This document shows, one piece after another, positions 1-7,930 of a stretch of DNA of 64,000 nucleotides (position 1 is the first letter of the stretch; every line of letters starts with the position of its first letter). The DNA comes from Onthovicinus sp900555545. Its GTDB lineage: Bacteria > Bacillota > Clostridia > Oscillospirales > Acutalibacteraceae. The translations under genes and the position numbers were made by a program. The stretch lies in assembly GCA_949296915.1 (NCBI GenBank), contig CASFPX010000001.1, positions 186,001 to 250,000 of the forward strand. The letters run 5' to 3'. The notes under the pieces are model-generated. The model was given only the letters and a program-made list of their open reading frames with translations, ran no database searches and had not been told where the DNA came from.

Positions 1-324
1 TGCCTGGGAGATCATCGGCACGCCTACATCATCTACCGCATAGTCGAATAGCATGGATTTATCCTCTTTACTGCCACTGATGCATCCGGAGAGATCCGCA
101 CTGGGGAGCAGTGCCTCGTCCACAATATTGATAGAGAATTTCCTGTTTGATTTGATCCCTTTATTGGTATAGTGGGTGTTGGCCAGACTGATCATTATAT
201 GATCGTGGCCGATGATTCCCACATGACCGGCCAACAGCCAGTTGGGCTTACCGTTTACCATTGCGCCGACCACAACAAGGGGGGTGGGATACAGTGCCAG
301 CGCGTTTCCGATATGCTTTTTCAT
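1..324 (-). CDS. flavin reductase-like domain protein (partial, 3' end off window)
   Basis: The first 108 codons of a protein beginning MKKHIGNALALYPTP. The phrases LYPTPLVVVGAMVNGKPNW and NIVDEALLPSADLSG fit the flavin reductase-like (flavoredoxin) family, whose members bind FMN and usually serve as reductases or electron carriers. The ATG at 324 is preceded by GGAGGT at 332-337. It is the last visible gene of a leftward operon with an alcohol dehydrogenase, a flavodoxin and a TetR regulator, so a redox role is likely. The C-terminal part lies beyond the left edge. The exact substrate cannot be told. Confidence 0.8.
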   Translation of the reverse strand, partial: MKKHIGNALALYPTPLVVVGAMVNGKPNWLLAGHVGIIGHDHIMISLANTHYTNKGIKSNRKFSINIVDEALLPSADLSGCISGSKEDKSMLFDYAVDDVGVPMISQA

Positions 325-372
325 GATCTGTTACCTCCCAAAACTTTCTTTGACCCTCCGATGTTGCTGGGA

Positions 373-1002
373 TCACCGATAATCCTGCAGCAGCTTTGAT
401 ACAAAGGAACGTGTGATCTCATAAATAGAGTAGCGGGCATAGGGGATATGGGCAATTTTCATGGCTTTTTTTTGCTTGTCGGTCGCCTCGGTATATGGGT
501 AAACTCCGAACAGGAAGGGGAAGAAAGCATAGAGAAAAGCCTGAATATCGTCCTGCGTCATGCTCGGGAAGAATTTTTTTAGACAGCCGGTGAGCGACTG
601 CATGGCACAGGCATAAACCCTTTTAAAGGCGACAAGATTCTCCATGCGGCTCCCGCCCTCCATGTCATACAGGTTCATCGCCATCAGCTTGAGCATACAT
701 CCGCGTTTTTCCAAGGTACGGGCCAAAGCCTGCGCAAACCCGCCGGGCGGCAGCGCGTCGTTCTCGTTGCGGATCGCATCCAAATCTGCGGTCCACAATT
801 CGTATTCCCGCTGCAGCAGAGCTAAGAAGATTTCCTCCTTGGTGTGAAAATAGTTGTAGATGGAGGTGCGGGTGAAGGTGGTCTTTGTCCCAATTTCCCG
901 CAGGGTGATCTCCCGGAATGGCATCGTCTCATACAGCGCTGCACAGGCGTTGATGATCTCCTCCTTACGGGCATTTGTCAATTCTTGTGATCCCTTTGGC
1001 AT
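373..1002 (-). CDS. TetR/AcrR family transcriptional regulator
   Basis: A 209-residue DNA-binding repressor type protein. Residues 31-52 form the TetR helix-turn-helix, including LREIGTKTTFTRTSIYNYF. The remainder is helical and variable, as expected for the ligand-binding and dimer domain. It sits third in a leftward operon, 23 bases after the flavodoxin gene. The operon promoter carries two palindromes of the TGACA-N3-TGTCA type (2711-2725 and 2748-2760), so autoregulation is the simplest model. The inducer is unknown, and binding to these sites is inferred rather than shown. Confidence 0.9.
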   Translation of the reverse strand: MPKGSQELTNARKEEIINACAALYETMPFREITLREIGTKTTFTRTSIYNYFHTKEEIFLALLQREYELWTADLDAIRNENDALPPGGFAQALARTLEKRGCMLKLMAMNLYDMEGGSRMENLVAFKRVYACAMQSLTGCLKKFFPSMTQDDIQAFLYAFFPFLFGVYPYTEATDKQKKAMKIAHIPYARYSIYEITRSFVSKLLQDYR

Positions 1003-1025
1003 ATTTTTGATCCTTCCTTAGTGGT

Positions 1026-1499
1026 TCAGGCGTTCAGTGCCTCGCGGGCCCAGGCGACCGCACTGGAGCCGTTGAGAAGCTGTCCTTTTTCCCACTGTGC
1101 CTCAGGGCAGTGCTTTTTTAAACTTTTTTCCGCGCCGCTGATGCCGCTGCCGCCCGATGTGGCAAAGGGAATGATTGTTTTCCCGGAGAAGTCACAGCTC
1201 TCCAGGAAGGTGTCCACAATGCGGGGCTCCACATACCACCAGATGGGGAATCCCAGCAGTACCGTGTCGTATTGCGCCATGTCTGGTGCAGGCCTCGCAA
1301 TAGCCGGGCGGCAGGCCGGATCATTCATCTCCGCCGACGAGCGGCTCGATTTGTCCGTCCAGTCCAAATCTGCGGCTGTATACGGCATTTCCGGGCGGAT
1401 CTCATACAGATCCGCCCCGGTGGCTATCGCAATTTCTTTTGCAGCATGGGCAGTCACACCGCTTGCCGAAAAATAGGCCACCAATATTTTTCCGCTCAT
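1026..1499 (-). CDS. flavodoxin family protein
   Basis: A 157-residue cytosolic FMN electron-transfer protein. The N-terminal strand KILVAYFSASGVT holds the FMN phosphate-binding loop at residues 10-16, and GFPIWWYVEP near residue 83 is the typical flavin-contacting segment of the flavodoxin_4 group. Length matches that family. Its ATG overlaps the TGA of the alcohol dehydrogenase gene (ATGA at 1496-1499), which suggests translational coupling. It probably passes electrons to or from partners in this redox operon, but the partner is not shown by the sequence. Confidence 0.9.
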   Translation of the reverse strand: MSGKILVAYFSASGVTAHAAKEIAIATGADLYEIRPEMPYTAADLDWTDKSSRSSAEMNDPACRPAIARPAPDMAQYDTVLLGFPIWWYVEPRIVDTFLESCDFSGKTIIPFATSGGSGISGAEKSLKKHCPEAQWEKGQLLNGSSAVAWAREALNA

Positions 1500-2671
1500 G
1501 ATAAACTCTCCTTCAAAATTTTTATGATTTCATCGCGATCCAGTACCTTGTATCCGCCGTTCATAATCAGCGTTCCGTCTGCAATACCATCGATCATCTC
1601 CGGTGTGGCCCCGAGGTCGGAAATGTTCATCACAAGTCCAAGCTCGCGCATCCAGCTTTCCATAGCGGCCAGGCCCTGGTGAGCGATCTGCTCATCGGTC
1701 TTGCCGACCGGATCCACATCCCACACATTGATGGCAAAGCGCTTGAATTTTTGCACGCCGTAGGGCAGGATGTGCCGGTAATAGGGCAGGGAGACGGCGG
1801 CAAGCGTCATTCCGTGGGTCGCATTGGTATAGGCGCCCACCGACTGGCCGAGCATATGCACCATCCAGTCCGTAGACTTCCCGCGGGAAACAAGCGTGTT
1901 CAGCGCCCAGGTCGCCGCCCACATGATGTTGCTGCGGGCCTCATAGTTCTGCGGGTCCTGATTGGCGATACGGCTCGCATGGATGACGGAGCGCATCAGT
2001 CCCTCGCTGATGTAGTCGCTCACATTGTCGTCCTCCCCGGAGAAATACTGCTCACAGATGTGGTTAAAGATATCATAGATGCCGGAAACCATTTGATCAT
2101 GCGGCAGTGTCAGGGTGAACTTTGGGTTCAGGATGGCGAATTTTGGCATGATTTTTTCATCGGCAAAAACGTGCCCGATCTTTCGGTGCGTGTGCGGATT
2201 GGTGATCACCGATCCGGCATTCATCTCCGACCCCGTTCCCACCATGGTCAGCACACAGCCGACGGGCAGCGTCTCACAGTCCGGTTCCTCAAAGCGGATA
2301 TAATACTTTTCCCACGGGTTTTCAGAGCAGTTGACGGAGACAGAGACGGCTTTGGCATAGTCGCACACCGATCCGCCGCCGACGGCCAACAGAAAATCTG
2401 CCTGATGTTTCCGGGCGATTTCAATACCCTCGTAGAGCTTATCTACCGTGGGATTGGGCATGACGCCGGCAATCTCCGCCACATTCTTGCCGTTTGCGTT
2501 CAGGATCTTTACCACCGAATCATAAATGCCGTTCTTTTTGATGGAGCCGCCGCCATAGATCAGTACGACGTTTTTGCCGTACTTGGGCAGTTCGGTGCTC
2601 AAAAAATTCAAGGAATCTTCGCCAAAATATAGCTTGGTGGGATTGCAATACGAAAAATTACCAATCATCAT
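1496..2671 (-). CDS. iron-containing alcohol dehydrogenase (YqhD/BdhA type)
   Basis: A 391-residue NAD(P)H-dependent class III alcohol dehydrogenase that interconverts aldehydes and alcohols. The dinucleotide-binding GGGS lies in LLAVGGGSVCDYAKA. Metal ligands are seen in GIYDIFNHICEQY (Asp, His) and in THGMTLAAVSLPYYRH (two His). Its close look is the YqhD/butanol dehydrogenase group. Two adjacent ATG codons follow GGAGG at 2677-2681. I chose 2671; 2668 is equally possible, and an upstream in-frame ATG at 2692 would encode the ribosome site itself. First gene of the operon, downstream of a promoter with two palindromic operators. Probably removes toxic or fermentative aldehydes. Confidence 0.92.
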   Translation of the reverse strand: MMIGNFSYCNPTKLYFGEDSLNFLSTELPKYGKNVVLIYGGGSIKKNGIYDSVVKILNANGKNVAEIAGVMPNPTVDKLYEGIEIARKHQADFLLAVGGGSVCDYAKAVSVSVNCSENPWEKYYIRFEEPDCETLPVGCVLTMVGTGSEMNAGSVITNPHTHRKIGHVFADEKIMPKFAILNPKFTLTLPHDQMVSGIYDIFNHICEQYFSGEDDNVSDYISEGLMRSVIHASRIANQDPQNYEARSNIMWAATWALNTLVSRGKSTDWMVHMLGQSVGAYTNATHGMTLAAVSLPYYRHILPYGVQKFKRFAINVWDVDPVGKTDEQIAHQGLAAMESWMRELGLVMNISDLGATPEMIDGIADGTLIMNGGYKVLDRDEIIKILKESLS

Positions 2672-2710
2672 AAGTTCCTCCAGTCTTTCCAAAAAATAGA
2701 GAGAAGTATT

Positions 2711-2761
2711 CTGACATGCTGTCAGTATCTATAGTGTAACACCATTCTGACATTGTGTCAA
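2711..2761 (-). promoter_or_regulatory. promoter with two TetR-type palindromic operators
   Basis: Reading leftward, TTGACA (2761-2756) and TACACT (2738-2733) are 17 bases apart. One palindrome, TGACATTGTGTCA at 2748-2760, covers the -35 box. A second, CTGACATGCTGTCAG at 2711-2725, falls at the expected start of transcription. Centres are 36 bases apart. Both have TGACA-N3-TGTCA arms. The operon encodes a TetR protein, the likely ligand. Confidence 0.7.
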
Positions 2762-2847
2762 TATACAAATTGGATTTTTGTTTTGAACACGTTTATCTGC
2801 CGGTACGCAAAAGAAATCATCGCCGGATACAGTTGCTGAGTTTTGGA

Positions 2848-2876
2848 TTGACAAACCGTGCCGGGAATGGTACGAT
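2848..2876 (+). promoter_or_regulatory. promoter for the ABC-F leader transcript
   Basis: TTGACA at 2848-2853 and TACGAT at 2871-2876 with a 17-base spacer. The short leader ORF at 2922 and its ribosome site follow directly. Confidence 0.65.
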
Positions 2877-2921
2877 AATAATGCTTTAACCGGGGATTCC
2901 CCGGTGGTAAAGGAGAACAAG

Positions 2922-2960
2922 ATGGATGTTTTATTATCAGTATTGCAAAGTTACCCGTAA
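2922..2960 (+). CDS. 12-residue leader peptide upstream of the ABC-F gene
   Basis: A complete mini-ORF, MDVLLSVLQSYP followed by TAA. It has a strong ribosome site (AAAGGAG at 2909-2915) and a promoter about 45 bases upstream. The 207 bases between its stop and the ABC-F start can form mutually exclusive stems. Antibiotic-resistance ABC-F genes are often controlled by such leader ORFs, where a stalled ribosome changes the fold. That role is inferred here; no function is visible in the peptide itself. Confidence 0.5.
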   Translation: MDVLLSVLQSYP

Positions 2961-2982
2961 AAGTTGCTCCCGCACTGGAATA

Positions 2983-3132
2983 GCCGATGAAGCATTGCGC
3001 GGAGCTGGACGATAAAAATTCATCGGCACAGGGAACCTGCGCGATAGGTGGCGGGTTTTGCCGTGCCGTCCTCTTTGGGATTTTTACGCACCGCAGGCAG
3101 TGCAGCCGGGCGGTGTTTCTTTATGCCCGCCC
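2983..3132 (+). promoter_or_regulatory. attenuator-like stem-loops between leader ORF and ABC-F gene
   Basis: A perfect 9-bp stem joins 2983-2991 (GCCGATGAA) to 3019-3027. Part of its right arm (CGGCAC, 3024-3029) can instead pair with GTGCCG at 3063-3068. A third hairpin pairs GGGCGG (3108-3113) with CCGCCC (3127-3132) and lies 20 bases before the ABC-F ribosome site. None has a clean uridine tract, so translational control or an atypical terminator would be expected. Confidence 0.4.
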
Positions 3133-3167
3133 ATCAATATTCAAAAAACGATAAGGATGGAATCATC

Positions 3168-4703
3168 ATGAGTGTATTAGAAGTAACTGGCCTGACCCAT
3201 ACCTTTGGGGATAAGGCTTTGTATAAGGATGCGGAATTCACCCTGTTCCAGGGAGAGCATATGGGGATTGTCGGCCAGAACGGCGCCGGCAAATCCACTT
3301 TGATTAAGATTATGACCGGTGAGGTCGTCCCGGATAAGGGGCTTTTAAAGTGGCACCCGGGCGTCCGCGTGGGCGAATTGAACCAGTACGCACAGACGGA
3401 CGGCCACTACACAATCCGGCAGTTTTTACAGTCCGCATTCCAGGATCTGTTTGACGCACAGGAAAAGGTGGAGGCCCTGTATGAAAAGGCGGCTGTGGAC
3501 GGTGACGAACAGGCTATGAACGAGGCCGCCGAATTGCAGGAACTGCTTGAGGCGAAGGACTTTTATTCCGTGGAGAGCGAGATCGCCAAGCTGGAAAACG
3601 GCCTGGGCATCACGGCACTGGGGGTGGACACGCCCCTCGAGGAGCTCAGCGGCGGCCAGCGCGCCAAGGTCATCCTCGCCAAGCTCCTGCTTGAAAAGGC
3701 GGATGTCCTGCTGCTTGACGAGCCCACCAACTTCCTCGACCGGGAGCACATCGCCTGGCTGACGGATTATTTAAAGGCGTTCAAGGGTGCGTTTGCCGTT
3801 GTCTCGCACGACTATGACTTCCTGGAGAATATCTGCACCAGCATCTGTGATGTGGAATTCCAGACGATCAAAAAGTACCACGGTACGTTTTCGGACTTCC
3901 TCAAGCAGAAAGGCCAGCTGCGGGAGGACTATATCCGCCAGTATCAGGCACAGCAGAAAAAGATCGAGCAGACGGAGGAGTTCATCCGCCGGAACAAGGC
4001 GGGGATCAAGTCCAAGATGGCGCGCGGCCGCCAGAAACAGCTCGACCGCATGGAGCGCCTGGAGGCACCCACCTTTACCACCAAGCCGCACATCGACTTC
4101 AAGTGGACGCCCCTGACCTCCCCAACCTCCCTGCGCGTACAGGATTTACAGGTTGGGTATTCGGACGCGATCCTGCCCAAACTGAACTTCTCCGTGGCCA
4201 CGGGGCAAAAGCTTGTGATCACGGGCTTTAATGGTATTGGCAAGTCCACGCTCATCAAGACGCTCATGGGGCTGATCCCAGCTATTGGCGGCCGGTACCA
4301 GTTTGCGCCCGGGATCTCTATCGGCTACTATGAGCAGGATTTGCGCTGGGAGCGGGCCAACCGCACCCCCATGCAGGTGATCTCCGCCGCCTATCCGAAT
4401 ATGAAGGAGAAGGACATCATCAAGGCGCTCTTCCGCTGCGGTGTGAGCAATGAGCACTGCAAGCAGGAGATTGGAACGCTCTCCGGCGGCGAGCAGTCCA
4501 AGGTCAAGCTCTGCCGGATGCTGCTGACCCCTGTCAACTTCCTGATTCTGGACGAGCCGACCAACCACTTGGACGCCGAGACGAAGGACGCCCTGCGCGA
4601 CGCCCTGATTGGATTCGAGGGTGGGATGATCGTCGTCTCCCATGAGGAGAGCTTTTACCGCGATTGGGCGGACGATATTTTCAACATAGAGCGCTGCCGG
4701 TAG
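3168..4703 (+). CDS. ABC-F family ATP-binding protein (YkpA/YbiT-like)
   Basis: A 511-residue soluble protein with two ABC ATPase domains and no membrane segment. Domain 1 has Walker A GQNGAGKST (37-44), signature LSGGQ (160-164) and DEPTN (184-188). Domain 2 has GFNGIGKST (353-361), LSGGEQ (438-443) and DEPTN (462-466). The charged linker at about 235-310, rich in Lys, Arg and Gln, is the ribosome-reaching P-site tether of ABC-F proteins. The start follows AAGGA at 3153-3157; an upstream in-frame start at 3048 is less likely because it would read through the leader region. The family acts on ribosomes in translation quality control or antibiotic protection. Overall likeness is to the YbiT/YkpA subgroup, but the leader ORF resembles those of resistance members. 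Confidence 0.93.
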   Translation: MSVLEVTGLTHTFGDKALYKDAEFTLFQGEHMGIVGQNGAGKSTLIKIMTGEVVPDKGLLKWHPGVRVGELNQYAQTDGHYTIRQFLQSAFQDLFDAQEKVEALYEKAAVDGDEQAMNEAAELQELLEAKDFYSVESEIAKLENGLGITALGVDTPLEELSGGQRAKVILAKLLLEKADVLLLDEPTNFLDREHIAWLTDYLKAFKGAFAVVSHDYDFLENICTSICDVEFQTIKKYHGTFSDFLKQKGQLREDYIRQYQAQQKKIEQTEEFIRRNKAGIKSKMARGRQKQLDRMERLEAPTFTTKPHIDFKWTPLTSPTSLRVQDLQVGYSDAILPKLNFSVATGQKLVITGFNGIGKSTLIKTLMGLIPAIGGRYQFAPGISIGYYEQDLRWERANRTPMQVISAAYPNMKEKDIIKALFRCGVSNEHCKQEIGTLSGGEQSKVKLCRMLLTPVNFLILDEPTNHLDAETKDALRDALIGFEGGMIVVSHEESFYRDWADDIFNIERCR

Positions 4704-4763
4704 TGGAAATTTTACTATAGGCCGTTTTTGCCGGAATTAATAAAAAATCAGCGCGTTTATCTA

Positions 4764-4792
4764 TTGACAATCCGCCTGTGGGTTGATATAAT
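4764..4792 (+). promoter_or_regulatory. consensus promoter of the tRNA-Ala gene
   Basis: TTGACA at 4764-4769 and TATAAT at 4787-4792, 17 bases apart: a full match to the sigma-70/sigma-A consensus, 16 bases ahead of the tRNA. Confidence 0.85.
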
Positions 4793-4808
4793 AAATAACG
4801 CTGATTAC

Positions 4809-4884
4809 GGGCCCGTAGCTCAGCTGGGAGAGCGCTGCGTTCGCAACGCAGAGGTCGAGAGTTCGATCCTCTTCGGGTCCACCA
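4809..4884 (+). tRNA. tRNA-Ala (anticodon CGC)
   Basis: A 76-base cloverleaf with encoded CCA. The acceptor stem pairs GGGCCCG with CGGGTCC and contains the G3-U70 wobble pair that marks alanine tRNAs. The anticodon arm is CTGCG-TTCGCAA-CGCAG, giving anticodon CGC for GCG codons. The T arm has the usual TTCGATC loop. It is a single-gene unit with its own promoter and terminator. Confidence 0.97.
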
Positions 4885-4886
4885 GG

Positions 4887-4925
4887 TTGCCGCAAGCCGT
4901 ATAGCGCTTGTGGCAATTTTTATTT
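4887..4925 (+). terminator. intrinsic terminator of tRNA-Ala
   Basis: An 11-bp stem (4887-4897 with 4906-4916, one G-U pair) followed by TTTTTATTTT. Confidence 0.85.
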
Positions 4926-4962
4926 TATGAAAATTTGGTGCTGTATTTTAGGAGAGAGAACT

Positions 4963-5931
4963 ATGACGGAGTCAAATTATAATCAAATCAAAGGAGAGGT
5001 GAGAGGTTCTGTATGGGGGGAAGATCAGCCATTTACCTCGAATGATTTTATCTGTTTTAAAACAAAAACAGATCGCTGTAAAATATTGCAGCTCACCGAT
5101 ATCCATCTGCGTCAATACACCAAAAATACTTTTGGCACGGCATGGAAAATCCATAGAATGATTCGGAAGGAAAATCCGGATCTTGTTGTCGTTACAGGCG
5201 ATTTTACAGCCCTAAAAAATAATAAATGGGATACGAAATGGCTTGTCCGCACGCTTGACCATGCCAAAACGCCTTGGACGGCGATCATGGGGAACCATGA
5301 CAGCCAGGGACAGTATGACCGCTATTACATTGCCAATATACTGGAAAACAGCAAATATGGCCTTTTCCGTCAAGGGCCTAAAAATATCGGGGGCGTGGGG
5401 AACTTTATCCTTTCCCTGACGACAGAGGCCGGGCTTTGGGGAGCGCTGTTCTTCCTCGATTCACATACTTCGTTTGAGATCAATGGTTTGCGTTATCAGT
5501 CATTGACGCGGGATCAGATTTCGTGGTACAGGTGGGCGGTAAACGGAATGGATTCGCTGTACAAAAAAGACGGGGGCTGCGCAGATACCATACCCTCCCT
5601 GATGTTTCTTCATATACCGCTCAATGAATTCCAGGACGCCTGGGAAAAGGGACGCGTTATTTTGGGGAAAATGGGAGAAGACAAAGTTTATGCCCCGGAG
5701 GAAAACAGCGGGATGTTCTCCGAAATCGTGCGTTTAAAAAGCACCAAAGGCGTATTTGCCGGTCATGACCACGCCAGTACTTTTTGCTGTGAGTATCAGG
5801 GCGTTGTTCTGGGGTACGGCACACACACCCGTTTTAATAAAAAGGACAAGGCTGAAAAACGGTTTACGGGCAGTGTAATAATCATGGATGGGGATGGGAA
5901 ATTAACATTAAAACAGACAGGATATCGGTAA
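4963..5931 (+). CDS. calcineurin-like metallophosphoesterase
   Basis: A 322-residue protein with all metallophosphoesterase motifs: LTDIHL (44-49), VTGDFT (78-82), MGNHDS (109-114), FLHIP and GHDH near the C-terminus. These ligate two metal ions and support hydrolysis of phosphomonoesters or diesters. It resembles the single-domain purple acid phosphatase-like group. No signal peptide is seen, so it is probably cytosolic. The ATG at 4963 follows GGAGAGAG at 4951; an in-frame ATG at 4927 lies within the tRNA terminator region and has no ribosome site. Transcription may come from read-through of the tRNA unit or an unseen promoter. Substrate unknown. Confidence 0.88.
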   Translation: MTESNYNQIKGEVRGSVWGEDQPFTSNDFICFKTKTDRCKILQLTDIHLRQYTKNTFGTAWKIHRMIRKENPDLVVVTGDFTALKNNKWDTKWLVRTLDHAKTPWTAIMGNHDSQGQYDRYYIANILENSKYGLFRQGPKNIGGVGNFILSLTTEAGLWGALFFLDSHTSFEINGLRYQSLTRDQISWYRWAVNGMDSLYKKDGGCADTIPSLMFLHIPLNEFQDAWEKGRVILGKMGEDKVYAPEENSGMFSEIVRLKSTKGVFAGHDHASTFCCEYQGVVLGYGTHTRFNKKDKAEKRFTGSVIIMDGDGKLTLKQTGYR

Positions 5932-6014
5932 GCTGTGGAACAGGTGAAAAAGTAGAGCGTTTGCCGGACGGGCTTATTCAATTCACGGTAGAACAGCAAA
6001 CACCCGGCCGGTTA

Positions 6015-6044
6015 TTGAATTGCCCGGTATTCGTATGTTATAGT
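6015..6044 (+). promoter_or_regulatory. promoter for the XRE/TPR regulator
   Basis: TTGAAT at 6015-6020 and TATAGT at 6039-6044, 18 bases apart, 57 bases before the start codon. Confidence 0.55.
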
Positions 6045-6100
6045 AATAACACCGGAAAAGCGCTTTTCACTTTTTTACAAAGGAGAAAACCAAAACCACG

Positions 6101-6916
6101 ATGGACATGCGAATCGGAGATAAAATCAAGGAACTGCGCAAATTACATGGTGTCACGCAGGAACAACTTGCGGCGGCGATCGGAATTTCATTTCAGGCGG
6201 TGTCCAAATGGGAAAACCATATTGCCCTGCCGGACATCACATTGGTCCCCGCCTTGGCGAATTATTTTAATGTCAGCAGCGATGAGCTCTTCGGCATCAA
6301 TCTGATGGAAAAGCAAAAAATAATTGACTCCATTTGTGCCGAGGCATATCAATATCGTGAGAGTGATCCGCCCCGAGGCCGGGCGATCCTTGAGGAGGGG
6401 CTGACAAGGTACCCGGATAATGATATCCTTTTGAGTAATCTGCTCTATGTGATTGATTATTCCCGCGATCCGGACAGGACAATTGAACTGGCTCACCATC
6501 TGATCGCCAAAACGGACTGTGATGCAATCAAATATGACGCACTCCGTTGTTTGGCATATGCCTATGACCGTAAAGGCGATACCGCGTCGGCCGTTGCCGC
6601 ATTGGAGCAAGTCCCGGAACTCTATTTTACCAAGCTCTCAGAGTTGGCATTTGTGCAAACCGGAAAGAGAAAATACGACGCGGCGGAAAAGCAAAAATGG
6701 CTCTCCTTTGAAATGCTGTTACAGATGATGTGGAAGCTCGCGGAGTATTATGAGGCAGAGGGGGAGTACGACCGGGCGATCCATGAGACGGAACAGGGGT
6801 TAAAACTCATCACCGCGCTTGAGGATGAGCCCAAAATCGATCGATTTGATACTTACAAAGACTTTTTTGGGCGCCAGATTGAACGGTTGTCGGCAATCCT
6901 CCAAGACAATCCGTAA
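6101..6916 (+). CDS. XRE family transcriptional regulator with helical-repeat domain
   Basis: A 271-residue protein. Residues 3-62 are a Cro/C1-type helix-turn-helix (IKELRKLHGVTQEQLAAAIG and SFQAVSKWENH). The rest, from about 90 to 265, is made of helical hairpins such as AYAYDRKGDTASAVAALEQ and LAEYYEAEGEYDRAIHETE, which look like TPR repeats. This layout is common in Clostridia for regulators that sense a peptide or partner protein. The ribosome site (AAAGGAG) is 15 bases away from ATG 6101, so ATG 6107 is not excluded. It is a single gene. No target operator could be assigned. Confidence 0.88.
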   Translation: MDMRIGDKIKELRKLHGVTQEQLAAAIGISFQAVSKWENHIALPDITLVPALANYFNVSSDELFGINLMEKQKIIDSICAEAYQYRESDPPRGRAILEEGLTRYPDNDILLSNLLYVIDYSRDPDRTIELAHHLIAKTDCDAIKYDALRCLAYAYDRKGDTASAVAALEQVPELYFTKLSELAFVQTGKRKYDAAEKQKWLSFEMLLQMMWKLAEYYEAEGEYDRAIHETEQGLKLITALEDEPKIDRFDTYKDFFGRQIERLSAILQDNP

Positions 6917-6951
6917 CAGCCGGATATTCCTCCCGTCACCAGATCATAGAC

Positions 6952-6985
6952 AAGGCGCCGCATCTCCACAGTGCAGCGCCTTTTG
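6952..6985. terminator. bidirectional terminator
   Basis: AAGGCGC (6952-6958) pairs with GCGCCTT (6976-6982), extended by GCA/TGC across one mismatch. Runs of T follow in both directions. It ends both the XRE gene and the RlmA-type gene, which converge here. Confidence 0.8.
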
Positions 6986-7816
6986 TTACCTCATTTTTTC
7001 GTAGAGAAGGAGTTCGAATGTCGTGCGGGTTGTCAGATCCGTCAGGGCGAACAGCCGCGCCTGACTTTCTCGGCTGGTTTTATAATAATACGGCGTCATG
7101 CAAAACAGGTCGGCAATATCCTCCTGTTTTTTTAAATGGATCGTCTGCCGGACCTCACGCTGTGAGCAGAGCCTGAACCCCTCTAAGTCGAACCCCTTCA
7201 CCTCATTCTTGTAGGGGGCTGTATATACCGCCTGCTTCAATTCCCACAGGTGGTCTTCCCCAGGGATTACCAGCAGCATGGCGCCGCCCGGCCGGATTAC
7301 GCGGCGGTATTCCTCCCAGGCACAGGGAGCGAACAGGTCGCAGAGAAAATCCACAGATTCCGACGCGACCGGCAGGTGGTACACGCTGGCAACGGCAAAC
7401 TGCGCCTGCTTAACCCGCTTTGCCGCCTTATCCAGAGCGATTTTGGAGATATCTACCCCCAGGATCTCTGCCTGCAATCCGCGCCGGTCGAGCTCCTCGC
7501 AAATTTTACCGGTATAATATCCCTCTCCGCAGCCGGCGTCCAGCAGGACGGGCATCTCCGTGCCGTCCACTTCGAGCCGGTCCGCTGTTGTCTGGCACAC
7601 CTGCTGTGCCAATGGCGCATAAAAGCCCTTTTCCAAAAAGCGCCGCCGGGCGGCCACCATCAGTTTGTTATCCCCTGGTATTTTTGCATGTTTGCGCTGT
7701 GCGGGCAGCAGATGGACGTATCCACTGCGCGCGCAGTCAAAGCTGTGACCTGCGGCACAGCGGAAAGATGAGTCTCGCCTCTCCAGAGGCCGATTACAAA
7801 CAGGGCAAATCCACAC
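6986..7816 (-). CDS. RlmA-type 23S rRNA (guanine-N1) methyltransferase
   Basis: A 276-residue protein. The N-terminal zinc site is CPVC (C4, C7) with C20 and H24, in ICPVCNRPLERR and FRCAAGHSFDCARSGYVHLLP, the signature of RlmA proteins. The S-adenosylmethionine site is VLLDAGCGEGYYTG, and the Rossmann fold continues through LGVDISKIALDKA. RlmA enzymes methylate a guanine in hairpin 35 of 23S rRNA; the Gram-positive form (TlrB/RlmA-II) targets G748 and can affect macrolide binding. Which base is used here cannot be told. A GTG start at 7816 follows AAGGAGG with good spacing; an upstream in-frame ATG at 7861 has no ribosome site. Confidence 0.87.
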   Translation of the reverse strand: MWICPVCNRPLERRDSSFRCAAGHSFDCARSGYVHLLPAQRKHAKIPGDNKLMVAARRRFLEKGFYAPLAQQVCQTTADRLEVDGTEMPVLLDAGCGEGYYTGKICEELDRRGLQAEILGVDISKIALDKAAKRVKQAQFAVASVYHLPVASESVDFLCDLFAPCAWEEYRRVIRPGGAMLLVIPGEDHLWELKQAVYTAPYKNEVKGFDLEGFRLCSQREVRQTIHLKKQEDIADLFCMTPYYYKTSRESQARLFALTDLTTRTTFELLLYEKMR

Positions 7817-7930
7817 GGAGCATTGCCTCCTTGTCTTGATTTTTTTCGCATTGTAGCACAATCCGGCGGATGTCGCAAGGAACGCTAAAGATTAAAACGG
7901 CTGCCCTTCTAAAAGGACAAGATATATAGA

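Noticed and set aside
1679..2632. 317-codon rightward open frame opposite the alcohol dehydrogenase gene
   Set aside because: It is a mirror of the well-supported dehydrogenase gene, with no ribosome site and a composition typical of antisense frames.
2729..2920. 63-codon leftward ORF upstream of the dehydrogenase operon
   Set aside because: It runs through the operators and promoters and lacks a ribosome site.
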